A stretch of 64,000 nt of DNA from JAGSOU01 sp049974865. GTDB taxonomy: Bacteria > Pseudomonadota > Alphaproteobacteria > Rhodobacterales > Rhodobacteraceae. The notes beneath the pieces were generated by a model. That model was not told where the DNA came from. It did no database searches and was given only the letters and a program-made list of their open reading frames with translations. Of the stretch, positions 43,788 to 51,513 are shown in pieces. The DNA lies in contig JBNGCX010000011.1 in assembly GCA_049974865.1 (NCBI GenBank), positions 10,890 through 74,889 on the forward strand, written 5' to 3'. Within the stretch, counting starts at the first letter, position 1, and every line of letters starts with the position of its first letter. Position numbers and translations under genes: made by a program.

Positions 43788-43845
43788 GTTGCGCGAGGTT
43801 CGCCTCCGATAAGGCTGCTTCGATCCCAGCCGTACAGGAGAGGCC

Positions 43846-44388
43846 ATGCCATCCGCGTCGCAGTCCATCCCCATATTGCCCAAGCCTGTTGGCACGATGC
43901 TCGGGGCATTCCCTTTGGCCCCGCTGTCCGCCGCGCTTTCAATGCTGACGCGACGCATGGTGAAGCGGCATCCGGGCCTGCTGCGCCGCTTGGGCGCGCA
44001 TGACCGTGCGCGGTTCCTGATCGACCCGACGGATTTGCCGCTGCTGCTGATTCTCGAGCCGAGGGGCGGGCAGGTGCGCGTCACGGCCCATCGCCGTGCG
44101 CCGAGGGCCGATGCGCGTATCGCCGGCTCGCTGGCCGCGTTGCTGGGGCTCGTCCACGGCGCCTATGACGGCGATGCCCTGTTCTTTTCCCGCGATCTGG
44201 TGGTCGAGGGCGACACCGCCGCCGCCCTCGCCCTGCGCAACGCGATCGACGATGCCGAACTGGACCTGGCCGAAGAACTGGCCGCGCTGCCGCCCTTGCC
44301 GGCCGGGGCGCTGCGGCGCGCCATCGCGTTGGCGGAGCGGCACACCGGCGTGGCGTTGACCCGGGCGGAGGAGGGCCCGGCATGGTGA
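43846..44388 (+). CDS. ubiT: Anaerobic ubiquinone accessory lipid-carrier protein UbiT (SCP2 domain)
   Basis: UbiT carries an SCP2-like lipid-binding domain and is needed for oxygen-independent ubiquinone synthesis in E. coli and other proteobacteria. The 180-residue protein has a hydrophobic N-terminal region and the SCP2 segment (about 55-145) with an internal ADARIAGSLAALLGLVHGA region. Its 3' end overlaps ubiU by 7 bases. The order ubiT-ubiU-ubiV and the FNR-type site upstream match known anaerobic ubiquinone clusters. Confidence 0.86.
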   Translation: MPSASQSIPILPKPVGTMLGAFPLAPLSAALSMLTRRMVKRHPGLLRRLGAHDRARFLIDPTDLPLLLILEPRGGQVRVTAHRRAPRADARIAGSLAALLGLVHGAYDGDALFFSRDLVVEGDTAAALALRNAIDDAELDLAEELAALPPLPAGALRRAIALAERHTGVALTRAEEGPAW

Positions 44389-45365
44389 TGGAGATCGTCT
44401 GCCCCGCCGGCACCCCCGCCGCCCTGCGCGCCGCGGTCGAGGCCGGCGCGCACAGTGTCTATTGCGGCTTCGCCGACGAAACCAACGCACGCAACTTTCC
44501 GGGCCTGAACTTCAGCCGAGAGGAGATGACAGAGGGCGTGGCCTTCGCCCATGCCCGGGGGGCAAAGGTGCTGGTCGCGATCAATACCTATCCGCGCGCC
44601 GGTGCCATGCCGCTCTGGCACCGCGCCGTGGCCGATGCCGAGGCCGCCGGGGCCGACGCGGTGATCCTGGCCGATCTGGGGCTTTTGGCCCATGCCGCCG
44701 AGCACCATCCGGGGCTGCGCCGCCACCTGTCGGTGCAGGCGGCCGCCGCCAATGCCGACGTCATCAATTTCCATGCCGACAGCTTTGGCGTGAAGCGCGT
44801 GGTCCTGCCGCGGGTGCTGAGTGTTCCCGAGATTGCCGCGATCAACGCCGAGACCGATGTCGAGACCGAGGTCTTCGTCTTCGGCGGGCTATGCGTCATG
44901 GCCGAGGGGCGCTGTTCGCTGTCCTCCTACGCGACCGGGCTCTCGCCGAACATGAACGGGGTCTGTTCGCCCGCCAGTCACGTCGAATACGCCGAAGAGG
45001 GCGGCGAACTGGCCGCCCGGCTGGGGGGCTTCACCATCCACCGGGTGGGAAAGGGCGAGGCGGCGCCCTATCCGACGCTGTGCAAGGGGCGTTTCACGTC
45101 CCGAGGCACGACCGGCCATGTGTTCGAAGAGCCCGTGAGCCTGAATGCCGAGCATTTGATCCCGCAACTTGCCGAGGCCGGAGTCACGGCACTGAAGATC
45201 GAGGGGCGGCAGCGCTCGCGCTCCTACGTGGCGCAGGTAGTGCGCAATTTCCGTGCCGCCGTGGACGCGCAGGCCGCCGGCCGGCCGATGCCGGAGGGGA
45301 TGCTGGCGCGCCTGTCCGAGGGGCAGGCCGGCACCACCGGCGCCTACCGCAAGACCTGGAGATGA
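44382..45365 (+). CDS. ubiU: Oxygen-independent ubiquinone hydroxylation protein UbiU (U32 family)
   Basis: UbiU and UbiV form an Fe-S complex that hydroxylates the ring without O2. The 327-residue U32-family protein starts with IVCPAGTPAALRAAVEAGAHSVYCG. Four cysteines that ligate a 4Fe-4S cluster in E. coli are conserved here as C171, C178, C195 and C234. It overlaps ubiT (start ATGGTGATG; ATG 44388 is the alternative). ubiV follows 4 bases after its stop. A generic U32 peptidase reading is unlikely given the partner genes. Confidence 0.93.
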   Translation: MVMEIVCPAGTPAALRAAVEAGAHSVYCGFADETNARNFPGLNFSREEMTEGVAFAHARGAKVLVAINTYPRAGAMPLWHRAVADAEAAGADAVILADLGLLAHAAEHHPGLRRHLSVQAAAANADVINFHADSFGVKRVVLPRVLSVPEIAAINAETDVETEVFVFGGLCVMAEGRCSLSSYATGLSPNMNGVCSPASHVEYAEEGGELAARLGGFTIHRVGKGEAAPYPTLCKGRFTSRGTTGHVFEEPVSLNAEHLIPQLAEAGVTALKIEGRQRSRSYVAQVVRNFRAAVDAQAAGRPMPEGMLARLSEGQAGTTGAYRKTWR

Positions 45366-45369
45366 GCAC

Positions 45370-46266
45370 ATGAGGTTGACTGTCGGTCCCAATCAATTCT
45401 TCTGGGACACGCCCCGCTGGGCCGCTTTCTATGCCGACCTGGCACGCGCGCCGGTGGATCGGGTGGTGCTGGGCGAACTGATCTGTTCGAAACGGCTGCC
45501 TTTCTACCAGGACTGCATTCCCGAGGTGATCGAGGTGCTGCTCGACGCGGGCAAGGAGGTCGCGCTGACCAGCCTCGCGCTGATCACGCTGAAGCGGGAA
45601 CGCAGGATGACCGCCGATCTGCCCGCGACCGGGCTGGAGGTCGAGGTCAACGATGTCACCGCGCTGGCCCACCTGCCCGAGGGCGCGGCGTTCTCCGTCG
45701 GCCCGCTGGTCAATGTCTACAACGAGGGCACGCTGGCCTGGCTGGCGGCCCGGGGCGCGCGGCGGGTCTGCCTGCCGCCCGAGCTGCCACTGGACTCGGT
45801 GTGCCGCCTGTCCCGGGTCGCGGCCGATCTGGGCGTCGCGATCGAGGTCTGGGGGCATGGCCGATTGCCCCTGGCGATTTCGGGACGGTGTTACCACGCG
45901 CGGTTGCACGGCCGGACCAAGGACAATTGCCAGTTCGCCTGCGGCGAAGACCCGGACGGCCGCGCGGTCGAGACCCTGGACGGCCAACCCTTCCTGGCCG
46001 TCAACGGGGTGCAGACGCTCTCGGCCAGGACCGCCAGCATGGCCCACCACGTCGAAGCCCTGGCGGGGGCCGGGGTCTCGGACCTGCGCCTGTCGCCGCA
46101 AACCGGCGATTTCCTGCGGGTCTGCCAACTTTATCGCGACCGGGTCGAAGGCCATGTCGACGGGGCCGCCCTGGCCGCGGCGCTCCTGCCCGGGGCCGCC
46201 GGTGGCGCCCTGTGCGACGGCTTTCTCGACGGGCCCTGCGGCGCGGACTGGAGCGGCGGCGCCTGA
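45370..46266 (+). CDS. ubiV: Oxygen-independent ubiquinone hydroxylation protein UbiV (U32 family)
   Basis: UbiV is the partner of UbiU in anaerobic ring hydroxylation. The 298-residue U32 protein begins with LTVGPNQFFWD. Its four cluster cysteines are conserved as C39 (ELICSKR), C174 (SGRCYHARLHGRTKDNC), C187 and C191. It follows ubiU by 4 bases. The reading frame ends with a glycine/alanine-rich tail DWSGGA. Confidence 0.93.
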   Translation: MRLTVGPNQFFWDTPRWAAFYADLARAPVDRVVLGELICSKRLPFYQDCIPEVIEVLLDAGKEVALTSLALITLKRERRMTADLPATGLEVEVNDVTALAHLPEGAAFSVGPLVNVYNEGTLAWLAARGARRVCLPPELPLDSVCRLSRVAADLGVAIEVWGHGRLPLAISGRCYHARLHGRTKDNCQFACGEDPDGRAVETLDGQPFLAVNGVQTLSARTASMAHHVEALAGAGVSDLRLSPQTGDFLRVCQLYRDRVEGHVDGAALAAALLPGAAGGALCDGFLDGPCGADWSGGA

Positions 46267-46890
46267 TCCGCCCGCCGGGATCTGCGCCATGCGCTTCGGC
46301 CGGCGCGTCCTTGCGGTTCGTTCCGTGGCTTTCCGCCTCGTTACGCGCCCACGACTGGATCACCGAGCACCGCAAGAGGGCAGCGGCGTGGGAGCAAGCG
46401 GATCAAGGCCATTTTCACTGCCGCGGCCAGTCGATGTCACGATCAGCCGGATTCCGATGCGTTCGGCAAGCATCGAGCCGATCACGTGCCCAAGGCCGCT
46501 CCCATGGGTTGCGGCGCCGTTTGCGCGAAGTGGGTGTTGAGGCCCGACAATATCGCCTCGGGGTGTCGAACCTGCCGCGGTTTTTTCACCATTCGCTTTG
46601 TCCGCGGAACTGTCGTTCGTGACAGGCGCTGCGAACAACGCCTCCCGCCCATGGCGACCAAGACTTCTTCCGGCCCGCAGCCGCCATTGGTGACAACCGG
46701 TGCGAAAGGTCGCTTCGAGCCTGGAATTCACCTGGGCGGTCGGTTCAGCAAACGGTCGTTTTCCATCTGCACCCTGCTCCAGCAGGGCGTTTGGGATACA
46801 CGCGCCCGCCCCCGTCCGAGCGCGCACGATGTCCGGCCGCCCCGGCTGGGCGTTTTCACAGTGGAGCCCAGCGGGGCTGAGCGACCGAGG
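46267..46890. other. 624-base stretch without a supported gene
   Basis: No reading frame here has a good start, ribosome site and family match. On the minus strand a short segment near 46450-46520 reads THGSGLGHVIGSMLAERIG. This looks like the C-terminal GTHGRSGLGH...GSVAER part of universal stress proteins with one residue lost, so a decayed uspA gene is possible but weak. A small hairpin (AGCCC/GGGCT) near 46867-46880 may end the MFS transporter gene. Confidence 0.35.
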
Positions 46891-48156
46891 TCACGACTGT
46901 GGGTCGCCCTCGCGGTCGGCCTCGGCCTGTTCGGCGGCCCAGGCGCCCGCCGCCTCCACCGCCACGGGCGAGGCGGTGGGCAGCACGCCCAGGTAGCTTT
47001 CGGTTTCGTCCACCGGGACCAACGTGCGCTGCGTCATGCGGTAGAGCGCATAGAGCGCGATGCCACCGAAGGTCGCGCCGAGCACCAGCCAGAAGGCGAA
47101 CGGGCCCAGCCCCTGCATCGCCCAGCCGGTGGCCAACGGGCCGGCGATGGCCCCAAGTCCGAAGGTGAAGACGAGCCCCCCGGACGCGGCCGGCATATCC
47201 TCGGCCGAGAGAAAGTCGTTGGTGTAGGCCAGAAACAGTGCGTAAAGCGGCGTCGTCACCCCGCCGGCGAAAAACGCGGCCGCGAGCAAGGGCCACAGAC
47301 CGCCGCCGGTGATCCCCCCAACTGCGCAGGACACCGCGCCGAGACAGGCCGCCCCGAAGATCAACTTGCGCCGGTCCATCTGGTCCGAAAGCCAGCCGAT
47401 GGGGTATTGCAGCACCAGCGCCCCTGCGAACAGCGTCGCGACGAACAGCGCGATTTGCGCCGCCGTCAACCCGATCTGGGTGCCGAAGACCGCGCCCATG
47501 CCCGATTGCGTCGCGTATACGCCGCCCAGCAGGAAGATCCCGACGGTGCCGAGCGGCGAGCCCGAGAAAAGCTCGCGCAAGCCCATCGGGCGCGCGACCT
47601 CGGCCGCCGGGGCCGGGGTGGCCGACAGAAGGATCGGCCCGAAGGAGATCGACACGAGGATCGAGGCGCCGATGAAAAGCACGGATGTCCCCGCATCGCC
47701 CAGCGTCAGCAGCCCCTGCGCCCCGATAATGCCCAGTGTCTGCGCAATCATGTAGGCCGACAGAACCTTGCCGCGCGTCTCGTTGGTGGCCGCGTTGTTC
47801 AGCCAACTCTCGGCGGCGACGTAGATGCCGGACATGCAGAAGCCCACGAGCACCCGCAGCACCGTCCAGGCCCAGGGTTCGGTCAGCAGCGGAAAGGCGA
47901 TCAGCCCGGCCGACATGAAGCTGCCCAGGGCCGCGAAGACGCGCACATGTCCCACCCGCCGGATCATAAGCGGCGTTAGCCGCGCGCCCGACAGGAAGCC
48001 CAGGAAATAGCCCGAGGTGACGATGGCCAGCTCCGCGGCCGAAAACGCCTCGATCCCGCCGCGCAGGCCGATAAGGGTGAAATGCATGCCATTGCCAAGC
48101 ATGATGAGCACGATGCCAAGCACAAGCGCCCAGACCCCGGACAACACTTGAAACAT
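46891..48156 (-). CDS. MFS transporter, YcaD/YfkF-like
   Basis: This 421-residue membrane protein has 12 hydrophobic segments and MFS landmarks such as GYFLGFLSGARLTPLMIRRVGH (loop 2-3 motif variant) and PIGWLSDQMDRRKLIFG (the repeated motif in the second half). A charged C-terminal tail follows helix 12. The GNGMHFTLIGLRGG start is typical of a Rhodobacterales MFS subgroup of unknown substrate. ATG 48156 was chosen at the first membrane segment; the in-frame extension upstream is basic and unlike the family. It is divergent from an AraC regulator. Confidence 0.85.
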   Translation of the reverse strand: MFQVLSGVWALVLGIVLIMLGNGMHFTLIGLRGGIEAFSAAELAIVTSGYFLGFLSGARLTPLMIRRVGHVRVFAALGSFMSAGLIAFPLLTEPWAWTVLRVLVGFCMSGIYVAAESWLNNAATNETRGKVLSAYMIAQTLGIIGAQGLLTLGDAGTSVLFIGASILVSISFGPILLSATPAPAAEVARPMGLRELFSGSPLGTVGIFLLGGVYATQSGMGAVFGTQIGLTAAQIALFVATLFAGALVLQYPIGWLSDQMDRRKLIFGAACLGAVSCAVGGITGGGLWPLLAAAFFAGGVTTPLYALFLAYTNDFLSAEDMPAASGGLVFTFGLGAIAGPLATGWAMQGLGPFAFWLVLGATFGGIALYALYRMTQRTLVPVDETESYLGVLPTASPVAVEAAGAWAAEQAEADREGDPQS

Positions 48157-48399
48157 GGTACGTCCTTCCGCGCCTTGGGGCTGTCCATACTGGCCGCGGC
48201 TTCGCACGAGCCGGAAAACGTCGCGTTCACCGCAGCGCCGCATGAAGGCCCGTTTGCGACAGCTTTTCAAACGACGACGCGGCTTTTCGTTATCGGCCCT
48301 ATCCGGACTTCTCCGTTCCCGGCCCGAAGCAGACATTCATCGTCCCGAGGCTGGTTCAACCCGGCTCGACTTGTTCAAGTTCCAAGATAAGCTAAGCAG

Positions 48400-49410
48400 A
48401 TGGGATGGATATCGGTAGTCTTTGTGCACAAAGCGATCGACACGGCGATTGCCGTTGGGGATGGGGATCTCAAGCGTCGATCTCTGTTCGAAACCGCAGG
48501 TGTCGATCCAGATGCTCCAATCGAACCCAAGGCCACGATCCCGGACACCGATTTCTTTGAATTAATGGAGCGCATCGCCGCAACAGGTGACCGAGGCCTT
48601 TCCATTCCCGCACAGATCGGCGCGACAATGCGCTGCGATGATTACGGCGCGTTCGGCCTTGCCTTTAAGTCCGCTCCAGATCTCATGGGCTCCTACCGGC
48701 GCGTCGAGCGCTATGGAAAAATCGTTACATCGATCGCCAACTTTCGCGTCGTCCCGCTGAACCAGACCGTGTTGATGGAGGTCATTCCCGGCCGCGGCCC
48801 GAGACTTGGTCTGACCATGGCCAATGAATTGGCGGTCGCAGCCGCTATGTCGCTCAGCCGGGAGGTGAGCCAAGACAGCTTCATTCCAGTTGCCGTTCAT
48901 CTGACCCGTTCAACGCCGGACGATCTGACACTTCAACAGACACACTTTCGATGCCCAGTTCACTTCGGCTCAGATCGTGATGCGCTGGAGGTGAGCCTGG
49001 AGGTGTTGGCACGGCCCAACCGCTTGGGAGATGCAGGAATTGCAGCGTTTCTTGACGCACATCTCGACCAAGAACTCGTCGACATTGATGATCGGTCGAT
49101 CTTGGCGCGCCGCGTTCTGGATCAAATCGGAGATGCGCTGAGCGAGGGCGTGCCAACGCTCGACTACGTCGCCGCAAGGTTGGGAATGAGCCGCCGGACT
49201 CTGCAACGGCGGCTGGCGGAGGCAAACCTCGCTTACCAGGACTTGGTGGCAGAGGCCCGTCAAAACCTGGCAGAACAACTCCTTCGCAGGACCGACTACG
49301 CCCTCGCGGAGATCGCATTCCTGACGGGGTTTTCAGACCAAAGCACCTTCACGCGCGCGTTCAAGCGCTGGAAAGGGCATACGCCAGCGAGTTACCGGCG
49401 CCGGCTTTGA
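48400..49410 (+). CDS. AraC-family transcriptional regulator (ArgR/OruR-type N-terminal domain)
   Basis: The 336-residue protein has the long N-terminal domain (about 20-205) found in OruR/FeaR-like AraC proteins and a C-terminal double HTH (about 230-335) with VAARLGMSRRTLQRRL and IAFLTGFSDQSTFTRAFKRW. Codon use and base composition are visibly poorer in GC than the flanking genes, which suggests later arrival. It faces away from the MFS gene and is followed by a DUF4345-type gene on the same strand. Its target could be either neighbour; the ligand is unknown. Confidence 0.88.
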   Translation: MGWISVVFVHKAIDTAIAVGDGDLKRRSLFETAGVDPDAPIEPKATIPDTDFFELMERIAATGDRGLSIPAQIGATMRCDDYGAFGLAFKSAPDLMGSYRRVERYGKIVTSIANFRVVPLNQTVLMEVIPGRGPRLGLTMANELAVAAAMSLSREVSQDSFIPVAVHLTRSTPDDLTLQQTHFRCPVHFGSDRDALEVSLEVLARPNRLGDAGIAAFLDAHLDQELVDIDDRSILARRVLDQIGDALSEGVPTLDYVAARLGMSRRTLQRRLAEANLAYQDLVAEARQNLAEQLLRRTDYALAEIAFLTGFSDQSTFTRAFKRWKGHTPASYRRRL

Positions 49411-49458
49411 TCGACCGCGAGGGCATCTGGCGCACCGGGCCAAAACCTTGGCGCGCGC

Positions 49459-49605
49459 TGCAAATACCTGACCCACTCCCGTTGCTATCCCTTGGGCATT
49501 CGTTCAACCGCGGGCGATCTCGATGAAATCCAAAACGATCCTCGTGACCCCACTGAGTTCGCCAAGGCCGCTGCTTGGGAAGGCAAATGGACCGACGCCG
49601 CGTGA
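49459..49605 (+). other. Possible protein remnant between the AraC gene and the DUF4345 gene
   Basis: The 234-base gap contains a start-less in-frame stretch ending at TGA 49603-49605. It reads CKYLTHSRCYPLGIRST and, near the end, DPTEFAKAAAWEGKWTDAA, with protein-like composition. It has no ribosome site and I recognise no family. It may be the 3' end of a deleted gene or chance. Confidence 0.2.
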
Positions 49606-49644
49606 TCCTTAACCGACACGTGAAACCGAAAGGAAAAATGGACA

Positions 49645-50064
49645 GTGACCCGCTTTCAGAAGATCAGCCTTGGCATCGCTGGGATCACCGCGTTTTCGAT
49701 TGGCGCATTCATCCTCATCGCCCCACAAGGATTCTACGCCGGCTATGGCATCGTGCTCGGACCAGACCCGAGCCTGCTGAGCGAGATGCGCGCTCCGGGC
49801 GCGGGGCTCGCAGCGCTTGGCACCATCATGCTCGCGGGCCTCTTCCGAGCGGCTGTTGCGCCGGTTGCGCTTGCCGCTTCCATGACGGTCTACATCGCCT
49901 TTCCTGTCGGACGCTTGGTGAGCCTAGCCGTCGACGGGATGCCATCGAGCAGCGTCATCGGTGCCCTTGTAATCGAGGTTGTCATTGCGGGACTTCTGCT
50001 GGCGGCGTTTCGTCGCCGCGCCGGCGACACCATTGGGAACGCACTGGCCAGTGAGGCCGGATGA
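49645..50064 (+). CDS. DUF4345-type small membrane protein
   Basis: The 139-residue protein has four membrane helices with SIGAFILIAPQGFYAGYGI and MRAPGAGLAALGTIMLAGLF, the pattern of the DUF4345 family, whose function is not known. It starts at GTG 49645 after an AAAGGAAAAA stretch. It follows the AraC regulator on the same strand and shares its lower GC, so the two may have arrived together and may be regulated together. Confidence 0.75.
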   Translation: MTRFQKISLGIAGITAFSIGAFILIAPQGFYAGYGIVLGPDPSLLSEMRAPGAGLAALGTIMLAGLFRAAVAPVALAASMTVYIAFPVGRLVSLAVDGMPSSSVIGALVIEVVIAGLLLAAFRRRAGDTIGNALASEAG

Positions 50065-50557
50065 TCCAGCGAGAAAGCGAAGGGCGCGGTGTCGCGGATC
50101 ACGGCACCGCTTCTCGTCGGTCAATTGTGGACGGCCGATTTATCCGGCAGAGCTGTGATTGCGCCCCGTGCCAACGGAAGCTATCCGCGCACCAGACCTT
50201 GGCGCCCGGCGCAGCGACAGTCTGCTCCCCGCCCAACGCGACCAGGACCAGCAGTACAGGCAAGCGCAGGTTTGCCTGCACAAGGACCCTTGGTGCCCAT
50301 GGCAGCGAAGGGCCCGGCTTCTGCCCGATCCCGACCTGAAACACACGGGCAGGAAGGACGTCACGGCACACTCCGATGGCCGTTATTCCTTCAGCTGACC
50401 CAACAACGTTTCGCCATTCCCCGTGCCTTTCCGAATTCGATGCAAACAGTCGAATTGAGAATGGCTGAGGTGACTGCTATCCGGACTCGGAGGGTACGTT
50501 TCCGGCTCGGCGGCGTGCTGGCTCCGCCCGGCATTTCATCGCCGGGGGCTGCCCGCA
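50065..50557. other. 493-base stretch without a supported gene
   Basis: Several reading frames cross this gap, but none has a ribosome site or a protein-like composition that I can defend. A GC-rich imperfect hairpin near 50520-50555 could end transcription of narR coming from the other strand. Confidence 0.4.
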
Positions 50558-51256
50558 TCAGGTGACAGGGTCGTCGATGAGGGGGCTCGGCTTCGCGAAA
50601 CGGGCGAGATCGGCCGGGTCCGAGATCGTGACCGTCAACCCGTCCGTCTCCAGCCCGTATTCGCCGAGCGTGCGCAGCGCACGCGACAGGTTCTCGGGGG
50701 TCATCCCCAATTGCGACGCGATCTTTCGCTTTTCCATGGGGAGTTCAAAGCTCGACGCACCGCCGGCGATGATCTGCTGGCGCAGCATGTAATTGGCCAG
50801 CCGTTCCGTGGTGGTGCGCAGCTTGAGGTTCTTGCTGGCCTTCACCACGCTGCGATAGCAGGCAGCCAGTTCGGTCACCACGGCGCGGGCAAAGGCGTTG
50901 TCCTTGTCGAACACGGCCCGCACATCCTGCGACGGCAGCAAGACGATGCGCGACTTGACCAGCGTGCGGGCCGACATGAGATAGGGCGCGTTGCGCACCG
51001 TGGCCGCCAGAATGAAGGTTGAGACCGGCCTTACGATCGCCATCGTCGTTTCGCGGTTGTTCCAGTCCGAGAACAGCTCGACCATCCCTTCGGCCATGAC
51101 GTGCAGGAAATCGCTGGGCCCGCCTTCGGTGATCAACTCGATCTGTGGCGGGAAGGTCTGGAAATAGGCGACCTGCATCAACTCGTGAAAATTATCCTCC
51201 TCCATGTCGCGAAACAGGGGAAGAGACCTGATTCTCTCGATATCGTCTTGCTTCAT
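50558..51256 (-). CDS. narR: Crp/Fnr-family nitrate respiration regulator NarR
   Basis: In Paracoccus, NarR is a Crp/Fnr-type activator of narKGHJI that responds to nitrate/nitrite and has no iron-sulfur cluster. This 232-residue protein has the effector barrel (about 10-130) and an HTH with KIASQLGMTPENLSRALRTL. It lacks N-terminal cluster cysteines (only one Cys, in AACYRS). It stands divergently next to narK1, the same layout as in Paracoccus. The start at ATG 51256 has GAGGGGA before it and leaves the FNR-type box in the promoter; ATG 51289 is an alternative. Confidence 0.83.
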   Translation of the reverse strand: MKQDDIERIRSLPLFRDMEEDNFHELMQVAYFQTFPPQIELITEGGPSDFLHVMAEGMVELFSDWNNRETTMAIVRPVSTFILAATVRNAPYLMSARTLVKSRIVLLPSQDVRAVFDKDNAFARAVVTELAACYRSVVKASKNLKLRTTTERLANYMLRQQIIAGGASSFELPMEKRKIASQLGMTPENLSRALRTLGEYGLETDGLTVTISDPADLARFAKPSPLIDDPVT

Positions 51257-51304
51257 TCCCCTCGTCGCCCCTGTGTCGTTGCGCGGCATAGGTGGGCCAG
51301 ATGA

Positions 51305-51318
51305 TTGATATTTGTCAA
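51305..51318. promoter_or_regulatory. FNR-type box upstream of narR
   Basis: TTGATATTTGTCAA (TTGAT-N4-GTCAA) matches the Crp/Fnr anaerobic box with one half as in FNR and the other as in the ubi site. It lies about 50 bases before the chosen narR start. Confidence 0.65.
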
Positions 51319-51420
51319 CCGCTTCGCCTGCGGCCCTTCTGCTCTGCGCTTGAGGATGAACAGGCGAGCGCATGATCGATGTTTCAGCAGGGCTTATTTC
51401 GTCCCAGAGAGCGTCATTTC

Positions 51421-51434
51421 TTGACTTCGATCAA
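51421..51434. promoter_or_regulatory. FNR/NarR-type box upstream of narK1
   Basis: TTGACTTCGATCAA (TTGAC-N4-ATCAA) lies 80 bases before the narK1 ATG, a typical activator distance. Together with the narR site and the ubi site it links the nar and ubi units to one family of regulators. Confidence 0.7.
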
Positions 51435-51513
51435 GCCTTGCCCGCCGAGGCTGCGTTTTTTTCGGCCGAAACGTGACAGGGCTGCCGGCCCTGTTCAGCC
51501 AGGAGGACGAGAG

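Noticed and set aside
44382..46266. U32 peptidase (collagenase-like) reading for the two genes
   Set aside because: The cluster cysteines, the UbiT neighbour and the ubiD/ubiX partners point to UbiU and UbiV.
40769..51256. Calling either Crp/Fnr regulator FNR/FnrL
   Set aside because: Neither has the N-terminal cysteine set needed for a 4Fe-4S cluster.
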